Below are positions 1 to 6,647 of a DNA stretch of 12,621 nt, piece after piece (the first letter of the stretch is position 1; every line of letters starts with the position of its first letter). The notes under the pieces were generated by a model. The model did not search any database. It saw only the letters and a list, made by a program, of their open reading frames with translations, and had not been told where the DNA came from. Made by a program: the position numbers and the translations under genes. Source of the stretch: Deltaproteobacteria bacterium (GTDB taxonomy: Bacteria; Desulfobacterota; Deferrisomatia; Deferrisomatales; Deferrisomataceae). The DNA lies in the NCBI GenBank assembly GCA_013152215.1, contig JAADGT010000227.1, positions 1-12,621 on the forward strand, given 5' to 3'.

Positions 1-721
<721 letters not shown>

Positions 722-725
<4 letters not shown>

Positions 726-1435
726 GGGGCCTCCAGGCACCGGGCCATGGCCGAGCGAAGCCGCTCGGCCTCGGCCCGGCGCTGCTCCGGGGTGTCGATG
801 GCGGACACCCGGTACGGCTCCAGCACCTCCACCTCCACGGTGCCCGGCCGGGGGGCCCACCCTCCTTTGGGCCACAACCGGGCCGTGCCGCGGAGCACCA
901 GGGGGACCACCGGGGCCCCGCTCGCGGCCGCCAGGTGCACGAACCCCAGCTTGAACGGCAACAGCCGGCCGTCCCGGCTGCGGGTGCCCTCGGGGAACAG
1001 GATCACGGGCTCGCCCGCCCGCACCCGCCGGGCCGCCTCGTCCACGCTGGCCCGGGCCCGTTCCGAGTCGCCCCGGTCCACCGGCAGGTACCCCACCGCC
1101 CGGATCGCCTGCCCGAACACCGGGATCCGGAACAGCTCCTTTTTGGCGAGCCACAGCACGCTGTGGGGCAGGATGTGCGCCAGGACCAAGATGTCCAGGT
1201 TGGACTGATGGTTCGCCACGAACACGGCTCCGCCGTTCGGGAGCCGGTGGGGGTGACGGACCCGCACCCGGATGCCGGCGAACCGCAGGAGAATCCGGCT
1301 CCACAAGGGCGCCAGGTGCCGGCACCACCGCCTCTGGGGGTCCGTGTACCCGGCCACCACGGCCACGGACCCGAGGACGAGGGTCAGCAGAAAGATCACC
1401 AGGGGGAACAGAGCGGTTCGGATCGGGTTCCACAT
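722..1435 (-). CDS. plsC: 1-acyl-sn-glycerol-3-phosphate acyltransferase (PlsC/LPLAT family)
   Basis: Membrane enzyme that acylates the sn-2 position of lysophosphatidic acid to give phosphatidic acid in phospholipid synthesis. The 237-residue protein has a hydrophobic N-terminal segment (about 8-29). The catalytic NHQSNLD block follows (His76 and Asp81 of HX4D), then a GYLPVDRG block (115-122), FPEGTRS (147-153) for glycerol-phosphate binding, and VPLVLRGT (177-184). All four acyltransferase blocks are present in order and the length is normal. The ATG at 1435 has no convincing Shine-Dalgarno (the preceding bases read TTGGCACAGAC), although a good promoter lies just upstream at 1480-1509. 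The gene overlaps rnj by 4 nt, forming a two-gene (or longer) operon. Acyl-chain preference, and whether the true substrate is LPA or another lysolipid, cannot be read from sequence. Confidence 0.93.
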
Positions 1436-1479
1436 GTCTGTGCCAATGGGTCGGGCCGAGTGCGGGGAGTCGGGAGGGT

Positions 1480-1509
1480 GCTATACGCTTTTTGCTTGCG
1501 CCGGGTCAA
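1480..1509 (-). promoter_or_regulatory. Sigma70-type promoter for plsC-rnj
   Basis: On the minus strand a -35 TTGACC (1509-1504) is separated by 18 nt from a -10 TATAGC (1485-1480), matching consensus at 5/6 and 4/6 bases. Transcription would start near 1473, about 40 nt before the plsC ATG. It is interleaved with a plus-strand promoter candidate (1496-1524), so the two directions may compete for polymerase. Based on consensus matching only. Confidence 0.6.
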
Positions 1510-1524
1510 CGGCTTGGGTATAAG
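1496..1524 (+). promoter_or_regulatory. Possible distal promoter for rplM-rpsI
   Basis: Plus-strand TTGCGC (1496-1501), 17-nt spacer, TATAAG (1519-1524): a good -10 (5/6) with a weak -35 (3/6). A transcript starting near 1531 would carry a leader of about 165 nt that includes a hairpin GGGGCC-GAG-GGCCCC at 1595-1609. Less convincing than the proximal promoter at 1618-1646. Confidence 0.4.
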
Positions 1525-1617
1525 ACCGGGCTCCGCGCGGCCGGGGCGAGGGCCTGTTCGCGCGGGGGAGTTAAGGAGCGGCCGGGCCGGTCTTGGGGCC
1601 GAGGGCCCCGCGTGCCC

Positions 1618-1646
1618 TTGACACCGGGATCCGGTTGGCATACCCT
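1618..1646 (+). promoter_or_regulatory. Proximal promoter of the rplM-rpsI operon
   Basis: A perfect -35 TTGACA (1618-1623) is followed after exactly 17 nt by TACCCT (1641-1646, 3/6 match with the key TA and final T kept). The start point would fall near 1653, giving a leader of about 45 nt. An inverted repeat CTTCCGG (1645-1651) / CCGGAAG (1659-1665) overlaps the -10 end and the start site. It could be a protein-binding site or, from an upstream start, a leader hairpin. Confidence 0.7.
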
Positions 1647-1696
1647 TCCGGCTTTCGTCCGGAAGAGATGAAACACCTGTTCGGGAGGCCCTTCCC

Positions 1697-2125
1697 ATGA
1701 AGAGCTATATGGCAACCCCCCAGACCGCGGAGCGGGATTGGTTCGTGGTGGACGCCGAGGGGCAGACCCTGGGGCGGCTGGCGAGCCGGATCGCCACGAT
1801 TCTCCGGGGGAAGCACAAGCCCACCTACACCCCCCATGTGGATACCGGCGATTTCGTGGTCGTGGTGAACGCGGAAAAGGTTCGTTTGACCGGCAACAAG
1901 CTCGACCAGAAGATGTACTGGCGGCACTCCGGCTACCCCGGCGGCATCAAGGGGCGCACGGCCCGACAAATGCTGGAGCGCAAGCCCGAGGACGTGCTCC
2001 GGCTGGCCGTGAAAGGAATGCTCCCCAAGAACATCCTGGGCCGGAACATGCTTCGGAAGCTGAAGATCTACGCGGGCCCGGAGCACCCCCACCAGGCGCA
2101 GCAGCCCAGGCCGTTGGAGCTTTAG
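1697..2125 (+). CDS. rplM: 50S ribosomal protein L13
   Basis: Early-assembling large-subunit protein that binds 23S rRNA. The 142 residues equal the usual bacterial length. Hallmarks include RDWFVVDAEGQTLGRLAS near the N-terminus, GKHKPTYTPHVDTGDFVVVVN (about 38-58), the RHSGYPGG block (about 76-83) and KGMLPKN.LGR (about 106-115), ending in YAGPEHPHQAQQP. ATG at 1697 is supported by GGGAGG 8 nt upstream. It is followed 10 nt later by rpsI, the classic L13-S9 pair; the rpsI Shine-Dalgarno overlaps the rplM stop. Expression is probably driven by the promoters at 1618-1646 and perhaps 1496-1524. In some bacteria L13 represses its own operon through the leader; no recognised L13-leader structure could be established here. 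Confidence 0.98.
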   Translation: MKSYMATPQTAERDWFVVDAEGQTLGRLASRIATILRGKHKPTYTPHVDTGDFVVVVNAEKVRLTGNKLDQKMYWRHSGYPGGIKGRTARQMLERKPEDVLRLAVKGMLPKNILGRNMLRKLKIYAGPEHPHQAQQPRPLEL

Positions 2126-2135
2126 GAGGCGACCC

Positions 2136-2531
2136 ATGGCACAGCAGATGACCCATGCCACCGGCAAGCGCAAGACGGCCATTGCCCGGGTGTATCTCAC
2201 CCCCGGCGACGGGCGGGTGATCATCAACCGGAAGCGTTCCCTGGAAGAGTACTTCCCCCGCGAGGCCCACCGGCGGGCCGTGTTGGCCCCCCTGGCCCTG
2301 ACCGAGCGGTTGGGCAAGTACACGGTGAAGGTGACCGTCAGGGGCGGCGGTCCCACCGGCCAGGCCGAGGCGATCCGCCACGGCATCGCCCGGGCCCTGG
2401 TGGAGGAGGATGCGGATCTGCGGCCCCTGCTCAAGCGGGCCGGCCTCCTGACCCGGGACGCGCGGATCGTGGAGCGCAAGAAGTACGGCCACCATAAGGC
2501 CCGGAAGAGCCCTCAGTACTCCAAGCGCTGA
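2136..2531 (+). CDS. rpsI: 30S ribosomal protein S9
   Basis: Small-subunit head protein whose C-terminal tail reaches the P-site tRNA. The 131-residue product has the S9 signature: TGKRKTAIARVYL near the N-terminus, GDGRVIINRK, a glycine-rich VRGGGPTGQAEAIRHGIARAL segment (about 68-88) and a basic C-terminus ending in SKR, the conserved tRNA-contacting tail. AGGAGG at 2124-2129 overlaps the rplM TAG and sits 6 nt before ATG 2136, which favours this start over the in-frame ATG at 2148. Second gene of the rplM-rpsI operon, directly followed by an intrinsic terminator. Confidence 0.98.
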   Translation: MAQQMTHATGKRKTAIARVYLTPGDGRVIINRKRSLEEYFPREAHRRAVLAPLALTERLGKYTVKVTVRGGGPTGQAEAIRHGIARALVEEDADLRPLLKRAGLLTRDARIVERKKYGHHKARKSPQYSKR

Positions 2532-2557
2532 TCGCAGCGCCCCCTTTCAGCCCGTTC

Positions 2558-2587
2558 AAAAGGGACCCCGTCGGGGTCCCTTTTTTT
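2558..2587 (+). terminator. Intrinsic terminator of rplM-rpsI
   Basis: The arms AAAAGGGACCCC (2558-2569) and GGGGTCCC plus TTTT (2573-2584) pair perfectly around a GTC loop, and a run of seven T follows (2581-2587). This is a canonical rho-independent terminator 26 nt after the rpsI stop. It means the downstream repeat and sppA are probably not part of the ribosomal transcript. The A/T-rich outer pairs could also let it work in the reverse direction. Confidence 0.93.
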
Positions 2588-2630
2588 GATCGCCCTGGCG
2601 GCCCACGGGGTTCCCGGATATCATGGGCCG

Positions 2631-2662
2631 CCCTGCTGCCCTGCTGCCCTGCTGCCCTGCTG
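2631..2662 (+). repeat. Four perfect CCCTGCTG octamers
   Basis: CCCTGCTG is repeated four times without error, followed by the degenerate units CCCGGCCG and CCCAGCGG. It is the most homogeneous octamer array in the window and occupies the position of the CCGCCTAG/CTGCCTAG octamers in copy C. The perfect units suggest recent slippage expansion. Confidence 0.9.
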
Positions 2663-2777
2663 CCCGGCCGCCCAGCGGGCCGCAGGCCCGAAGTCGCCGG
2701 AAAGCTTCATCAGGCCACTTCGGGGCCCTACGACGGGGAAGGGTGACTTTCGTTGGTCCGGGGCCATTGCCGGCGGC

Positions 2778-2929
2778 GGGGCAGGGGTTTCAGGAGACAG
2801 ATTTCAGCGGACAGAAGACAGGAAATCCCGAAAAGCGGTTTGGGTTCCCGGGGGGATCCTCTCGGGGCACCGAAGAGCCTTTTCCCTGTCCACCGACTTC
2901 TGAATTCTGACCCCTGAAACCCATGCCCC
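2778..2929 (+). repeat. Palindromic core of copy A, with mirrored heptamers
   Basis: The left arm at 2778-2794 and right arm at 2913-2929 are complementary at 16 of 17 positions. Inside, five consecutive 7-nt units of the form NNCAGNN (2789-2823) face five units of the form NCTGNNN (2885-2919; four of the five keep CTG) in opposite orientation. They surround a non-repeated core of about 61 nt that also contains complementary AAAAGC/GCCTTTT stretches. The whole could extrude as a cruciform or fold as one long RNA hairpin. Confidence 0.85.
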
Positions 2930-2968
2930 CCCGAGTTGTGGTGCTGGAACCGCTCAGAGGTGAAAGAG

Positions 2969-3061
2969 GCGTTTAGCCTTCTAGCTTTCCAGCTTTCTAG
3001 CCTTTGGGCATTCCAGCGGGCCGAAGGCCCCAGACCAACGACCGACGACCGTCGACCGAAG
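2969..3061 (+). repeat. Octamer-hairpin-heptamer block upstream of sppA
   Basis: Six 8-nt units run from 2969 to 3016, among them CCTTCTAG, CTTTCCAG and CTTTCTAG. They are followed by the short perfect hairpin GGGCC-GAA-GGCCC (3018-3030), a CAG linker, and four 7-nt units (3034-3061: ACCAACG, ACCGACG, ACCGTCG, ACCGAAG). The same block recurs at 9503-9564 and 9849-9933 with different octamer spelling but the same hairpin and heptamer consensus. Confidence 0.85.
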
Positions 3062-3081
3062 TTACTTGTTGGAGGTTTGGG

Positions 3082-4038
3082 ATGGGACGAGGGGGAACGG
3101 CGGCCTTGTTGGCCGTGGCGTTGTTCCTGGGGGGGTGCGCCGTGATCCGGGTGCCGATGGCGCCCGAGCCGCGGGTGCGCGAGGTCACCGTGATGGGGGA
3201 GGGGCCGGACAAGGTCCTGCTGCTGGAGGTCTCGGGGGTGATCTCGTTCCGGCGGCCCTGGGCGCCGCCCGGATTTCCCCGGCCCGCCTCCCTGCCGGCC
3301 CGGGTGCGGGCCGACCTGGATCGAGCCCGCAAGGACCTGGCGATCCGGGCCGTGGTGGTCCGCATCGACTCGCCCGGTGGCACGGTGACCGCGAGCGACG
3401 TGATCCACCACGAGATCCGCAGGTTTCGGGAGGAGCGGGGGGTGCCGGTGGTGGCGGCCATCGTGGAGAAGGGGCTGTCGGGCGGCTACTACGCGGCCTT
3501 GGCGGCCGATGAGATCGTGGCGTTCCCCACCGCTCTGGTGGGCAGCGTGGGGGTGTTCGTGGCCAAGTTCGACGCCTCGGGCCTGTTGGGGAAGCTCGGA
3601 GTGCGCAGCGAGCTCACCAAGTCGGGCACCCAGAAGGACATCCTGAGCCCCCTGCGGCCCCTGACGCCGGCTGAACGGCAGACCCTACAGGGGATCGTGC
3701 AGGACCTGACGGCCCGGTTCCACGAGGCCCTGCGGGCGGCCCGGCCCCGCATCACGGAGGAGGACTGGGAGAGGATCACCTCGGCCGCACCGTTTACCGC
3801 CTCCCAGGCCCTGGAGCTCCGACTGGTGGACCGGGTGGGGTACCTGGAGGACGCGTTCCAGGCCGCGCTGACCCGGGCGGGGCTGGAGCGAGCCCGCCTG
3901 GTCGCCTATCGCCGGGGGGAGGGCACGGACCCCACGCCCTACGGGATGACCCCCTGGCTGCTCCCCGCGGCGGCGGGTCCCCTGGCCCTCGACCCGCGAT
4001 GGATCGAGGAGCTTCTGGAGACCGAGATCGGGTACTGA
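3082..4038 (+). CDS. sppA: SppA-type serine protease (family S49), predicted lipoprotein
   Basis: Signal peptide peptidases of family S49 degrade residual signal peptides and membrane protein fragments on the outer face of the cytoplasmic membrane, using a Ser-Lys dyad. The 318-residue product starts with a short hydrophobic segment and a lipobox LGGC (Cys19), suggesting lipid anchoring. The conserved core follows: RIDSPGGTVTASD (94-106), the nucleophile Ser133 in LSGGYY, GSVGVF (154-159), and KSGTQKD (180-186). There Lys185 sits 52 residues after the serine, the same spacing as the dyad of Bacillus subtilis SppA. Length fits the short (36K) class. ATG 3082 is chosen because GGAGG lies 6 nt upstream and the lipoprotein signal begins there; in-frame codons back to 3004 only translate the repeat. 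No partner gene is adjacent. The outer flanks are composite repeats. Confidence 0.9.
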   Translation: MGRGGTAALLAVALFLGGCAVIRVPMAPEPRVREVTVMGEGPDKVLLLEVSGVISFRRPWAPPGFPRPASLPARVRADLDRARKDLAIRAVVVRIDSPGGTVTASDVIHHEIRRFREERGVPVVAAIVEKGLSGGYYAALAADEIVAFPTALVGSVGVFVAKFDASGLLGKLGVRSELTKSGTQKDILSPLRPLTPAERQTLQGIVQDLTARFHEALRAARPRITEEDWERITSAAPFTASQALELRLVDRVGYLEDAFQAALTRAGLERARLVAYRRGEGTDPTPYGMTPWLLPAAAGPLALDPRWIEELLETEIGY

Positions 4039-4053
4039 GGCGGAGAACCTCCC

Positions 4054-4200
4054 ACCAGGCCCCTGCGGGGCCGTCCAGAGACTGGAAACTAGAGACTAGA
4101 AACTAGAAGAATCTCGGGGACCTTGTCCCGTTAGTCCGCCAGGCCCCTCCGGGTCCCTACAAGGGGGATAGGGTAACTTCTCCCCAAACCGCGAGGTGGA
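4054..4200 (+). repeat. Partial or decayed composite-repeat fragments with GARACTA heptamers
   Basis: Just after sppA are a hairpin GGCCCC-TGC-GGGGCC (4058-4072) without a T tract and four 7-nt units (4078-4105: GAGACTG, GAAACTA, GAGACTA, GAAACTA). A stretch at 4138-4184 then begins CCAGGCCCCT and contains GGGTAAC, matching the left flank of copies A and C. No palindrome follows it, so this looks like a truncated copy placed before full copy B. The 4058-4072 hairpin might serve as a weak terminator, but it lacks the U run. Confidence 0.6.
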
Positions 4201-4254
4201 GGCGAAGAGGCATGAAGGCTCCTAGAACATGCTGGAATCCAGGAGGTTTTCAAG

Positions 4255-4633
4255 CCTTCCAGCCTCCTAGCTTTCCAGCCTTCTAGCGGAAGTTACATGG
4301 AAGTCCCCTCAGGCCCCTGCGGGGCCGGGCAACAAGGGAAGGTAGCTTGCGTCGGTCCGGGACGGTTGCCGGCGGTGGGGCATGGGGCCTGCTTCCGGCC
4401 GCGCGCGAAGCCGGGCGTGGGATTCGCCGCGCAGGCACGAGGCACGGAAGGTGGTTTCATGACAGCCCGGTCGGAAACGAACGATTTCACGGTACGAGCG
4501 TTGGAGGCGCTGCGCGGCGAGTATAGGGGCCGCGCGCGGCGCTCCAGCAGACCCCATGCCCCCCGAGGCCTTGGCGGCGGCTCGGGAGCCGTCCGGCTGC
4601 CCAGCCGCCTGGCCGCCCAGCGGCCCGAGCGGC
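4255..4633 (+). repeat. Composite intergenic repeat, copy B
   Basis: Between sppA and the helicase: four octamers (4255-4286: CCTTCCAG, CCTCCTAG, CTTTCCAG, CCTTCTAG) run straight into GGAAGTTACATGGAAGTC. The flank from 4309 (TCAGGCCCCTGCGGGGCC) follows, then a palindrome (4377-4562) and a right flank CCGAGGCCTTGGCGGCGG. Further octamers come at 4589-4620 (including CTGCCCAG and CCGCCCAG), then GGCC-rich sequence before the helicase start. It lacks the ACCRACG heptamers and the NNCAGNN arrays of copies A and C. Its palindrome right end (about 4528-4590) closely matches that of copy C. The two copies therefore share an ancestor but differ in the core. Confidence 0.75.
4377..4562 (+). repeat. 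Palindromic core of copy B
   Basis: GGGGCATGGGGCCTGC (4377-4392) and GCAGACCCCATGCCCC (4547-4562) are inverted repeats matching at 15 of 16 positions, the same arm sequence as in copy C. Inner GC-rich stretches (GGCCGCGCGCG near 4397-4407 and GGCCGCGCGCGGC near 4528-4540) can extend the pairing. The interior of about 120 nt is unrelated to the cores of A and C and contains a short open frame from ATG 4459 that I do not regard as a gene. Confidence 0.8.
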
Positions 4634-4667
4634 CCGAGGGCCCCGTGTTCCCGGAGCGGGGTTGATC

Positions 4668-6647
4668 ATGGACCTGTCGGCTCTCAACGAGCGGCAGAGG
4701 GAGGCCGTGCTCCACGGCGAAGGCCCCCTCCTGGTGCTGGCCGGCGCGGGCAGCGGCAAGACGCGGGTCATCACCTACCGGATCGGGCATCTGATCGAGC
4801 GCGGCGTGCCCCCCGAGCGCATCCTGGCCCTCTCGTTCACCAACAAGGCCGCCAGGGAGGTGGCGGAGCGGGTGCGGGATCTCGTGGGGAGGCGGCGCAG
4901 CGAAGGGCTCACGGTGAGCACCTTCCACGCCCTGGGGCTCCAGATCCTCCGGGCCGAGGTGCGGCGCTTGGGCTGGCGGGGGGGCATGAGCCTCCACACC
5001 GAGTCGGACCAGAGGGCCCTGGTGCGGCAGGTGGTGCGGGAGCTGGGCCTCAAGGCCGACCCGGCCGAGGTCCAGGCGTTCATCGGGTACTGGAAGAACC
5101 AGGGGGTGGGCCCCGACCAGGTGCCGGTGTCGGGGGGGACCAGCTCGGCCCTGCGCCGGGCCTACCGCGTGTACCAGGACCTGCTCCGAGCCCAGAACGC
5201 GGTGGACTTCGACGACCTTCTTCTGCTGCCCCTGGAGATCTTTCGGGATCACGACGACGCCCGCCTGTTCTGGCAGGAGCGGTTCCACTACGTGCTGGTG
5301 GACGAGTATCAGGACACCAACCCGGTGCAGTTCGAGCTGCTGAGGGTGCTTGCGGCCCGGCGGCCGAACCTAACCGTGGTGGGGGACGACGACCAGGCCA
5401 TCTACGGCTGGCGGGGAGCACGGGTGGAGCTGATCCTGCGGTTCGAGGAGCACTTCCCCGGGGCCCGGGTGGTGCTGCTGGAGGAGAACTACCGCAGCAC
5501 GGCCACGGTGCTGGAGGCGGCCCACGCCGTGGTGGCCCACATCGACGGCCGCCGGCCCAAGAAGCTGTGGACCCGGGCCGGCCCGGGCCGGCCCCTGGGG
5601 TGGATCGAGGCGGCCGACGGGCGGGACGAGGCCGAGCAGGTGGCCGCCGAGATCCTGGCAGAGAGGTTCCGTCGCCGTCGGCCGTGGTCGGACTTTGCTG
5701 TGCTGTACCGCACGAACGCCCAGTCCCGGCCGTTCGAGGAGGCGTTCCGGGCCCAGGGCATCCCCCACCGGGTGGTGGGAGGCACCCGGTTCTACGACCG
5801 GAAGGAGGTCCGGGACCTGCTCGCCTACCTCAAGACCATCGTGAACCCGAGGGACGAGGCGAGCCTCATCCGCATCGCCAACGTGCCCAAACGGGGGCTG
5901 GGGCCCAAGACCCTGCTCGGTCTCCAGGAGCGGGCTCGGCGCGAAGGGATCTCGCTGCGGCAGGCCCTCCGGCGGGCCGAGGACCTGGCCCCCCACGCCC
6001 GGGCCGGCGCCCAGACCCTCGTGGCGTTGCTGGACCGGTACGGCCGGCGGTTCCGAAGCGAGGGGCTGACGTCCCAGGGCCTGCGGGACCTGATCGAGGA
6101 CGCCGGTCTCCGGGCCGAGGTGGAGGCCGCCTACCGTTCGCCCAAGGCGGTGGCACGGCGCCTGGAGGTGCTGGCGGAGCTGGTGGAGTCGGTGGACGAC
6201 GCGCCCAGGTCCGGGGGGCGGGTGGACCCGGCCGTGTTCATCGAGCGGCTGAGCCTGGACCCGCCGGTCGACGACGAGGACGAGGCCGACGCGGTCACCC
6301 TGATGACCCTGCACGGCGCCAAAGGCCTGGAGTTCCCGGTGGTGTTCCTGGTCGGAATGGAGGAGGGGTTGCTGCCCCACCGCCGGGATCCGGAGGCGCC
6401 CCGGGCCGAGCTGGACGAGGAGCGCCGGCTGTGCTACGTGGGCATGACCCGGGCCCGGGAGGTGCTCCACCTGTGCCACGCCCGGGCCCGGCGCCGACAG
6501 GGGGTGCTGCGGCCGGCCGTACCGAGCCGGTTCCTTGGAGAGATCCCGGCGACCCTGACCGAGGGGCGCGATCCCGCACGGGACGAGGAAGAGGAGAAGG
6601 AGATGGCCAGGAACTTCTTCTCCGGGATCCGGGGGATGCTGGGATGA
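4668..6647 (+). CDS. UvrD/Rep/PcrA-family superfamily 1A DNA helicase
   Basis: ATP-dependent 3'-5' DNA helicase of the kind acting in nucleotide excision repair, replication restart or removal of proteins from DNA. The 659-residue protein (from ATG 4668) shows all core motifs. These are a Q-motif LNERQREAV (6-14), Walker A GAGSGKT (26-32), SFTNKAAREV (56-65), TFHALG (85-90), Walker B VDEYQDT (211-217), GDDDQAIYGWRGA (239-251), ENYRS (273-277), TLHGAKGLEFP (547-557) and YVGMTRA (590-596). It ends shortly after motif VI with an acidic DEEEEKE stretch (639-645). It therefore lacks the longer C-terminal region of PcrA/UvrD and is close to Rep in length. The start is uncertain: GGAGCGGGG (4652-4660) is 12 nt before this ATG, while an in-frame TTG at 4662 is nearer. 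The stop overlaps the next gene by 4 nt. Which family member (UvrD, PcrA or Rep) is not decided. Confidence 0.95.
   Translation: MDLSALNERQREAVLHGEGPLLVLAGAGSGKTRVITYRIGHLIERGVPPERILALSFTNKAAREVAERVRDLVGRRRSEGLTVSTFHALGLQILRAEVRRLGWRGGMSLHTESDQRALVRQVVRELGLKADPAEVQAFIGYWKNQGVGPDQVPVSGGTSSALRRAYRVYQDLLRAQNAVDFDDLLLLPLEIFRDHDDARLFWQERFHYVLVDEYQDTNPVQFELLRVLAARRPNLTVVGDDDQAIYGWRGARVELILRFEEHFPGARVVLLEENYRSTATVLEAAHAVVAHIDGRRPKKLWTRAGPGRPLGWIEAADGRDEAEQVAAEILAERFRRRRPWSDFAVLYRTNAQSRPFEEAFRAQGIPHRVVGGTRFYDRKEVRDLLAYLKTIVNPRDEASLIRIANVPKRGLGPKTLLGLQERARREGISLRQALRRAEDLAPHARAGAQTLVALLDRYGRRFRSEGLTSQGLRDLIEDAGLRAEVEAAYRSPKAVARRLEVLAELVESVDDAPRSGGRVDPAVFIERLSLDPPVDDEDEADAVTLMTLHGAKGLEFPVVFLVGMEEGLLPHRRDPEAPRAELDEERRLCYVGMTRAREVLHLCHARARRRQGVLRPAVPSRFLGEIPATLTEGRDPARDEEEEKEMARNFFSGIRGMLG

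Larger units (their letters stand above)
2631..3064 (+). repeat. Composite intergenic repeat, copy A
   Basis: Non-coding block filling nearly the whole gap between the rpsI terminator and sppA. In order: octamers (2631-2676); a GGGCC-GCA-GGCCC hairpin (2677-2689); GAAGTC; a conserved flank starting TCAGGCC (about 2709-2777), which also contains CCGGGGCC and TTGCCGGCGGCGGGGCA; a palindrome (2778-2929); a stretch of about 40 nt; octamers again (2969-3016); GGGCC-GAA-GGCCC (3018-3030); and four ACCRACG-type heptamers (3034-3061) ending GAAGTTAC. The same parts recur in the same order at 9482-9937 and partly at 4255-4633. The outer blocks form degenerate direct repeats around the palindrome. The 3' edge lies 7 nt from the GGAGG of sppA. 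Function is unknown; a non-autonomous mobile element or a structured RNA are both possible. Confidence 0.8.

Noticed and set aside
1595..1609. Intrinsic terminator or attenuator in the rplM leader
   Set aside because: GGGGCC-GAG-GGCCCC is a good hairpin but is followed by GCGTGCCC instead of a U run. It could still be a structural leader element.
2631..3061. CRISPR array
   Set aside because: The repeat units are only 7-8 nt and are contiguous, without unique spacers of 25-40 nt; no cas genes are present.
3004..3081. N-terminal extension of sppA from ATG 3004
   Set aside because: These codons translate the octamer/hairpin/heptamer repeat. The lipoprotein signal and GGAGG ribosome-binding site support ATG 3082.
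4501..4527. Promoter TTGGAG-15-TATAGG for the helicase
   Set aside because: The -35 is weak, the spacer short, and the -10 lies within the palindrome end shared with copy C; support is too thin for a feature.
4297..4665. 122-codon open frame in copy B (including ATG 4459)
   Set aside because: It consists of repeat flank, palindrome arm and octamers read as protein, with no recognisable domain. The interior from 4459 is kept only as a curiosity in the findings.
4556..6643. Upstream part of a 959-codon open frame that ends at 7435
   Set aside because: It overlaps the fully motif-supported helicase in another frame and translates to Gly/Arg/Pro-rich sequence without domains. Only the part from ATG 6644 (nitrilase) is a gene.
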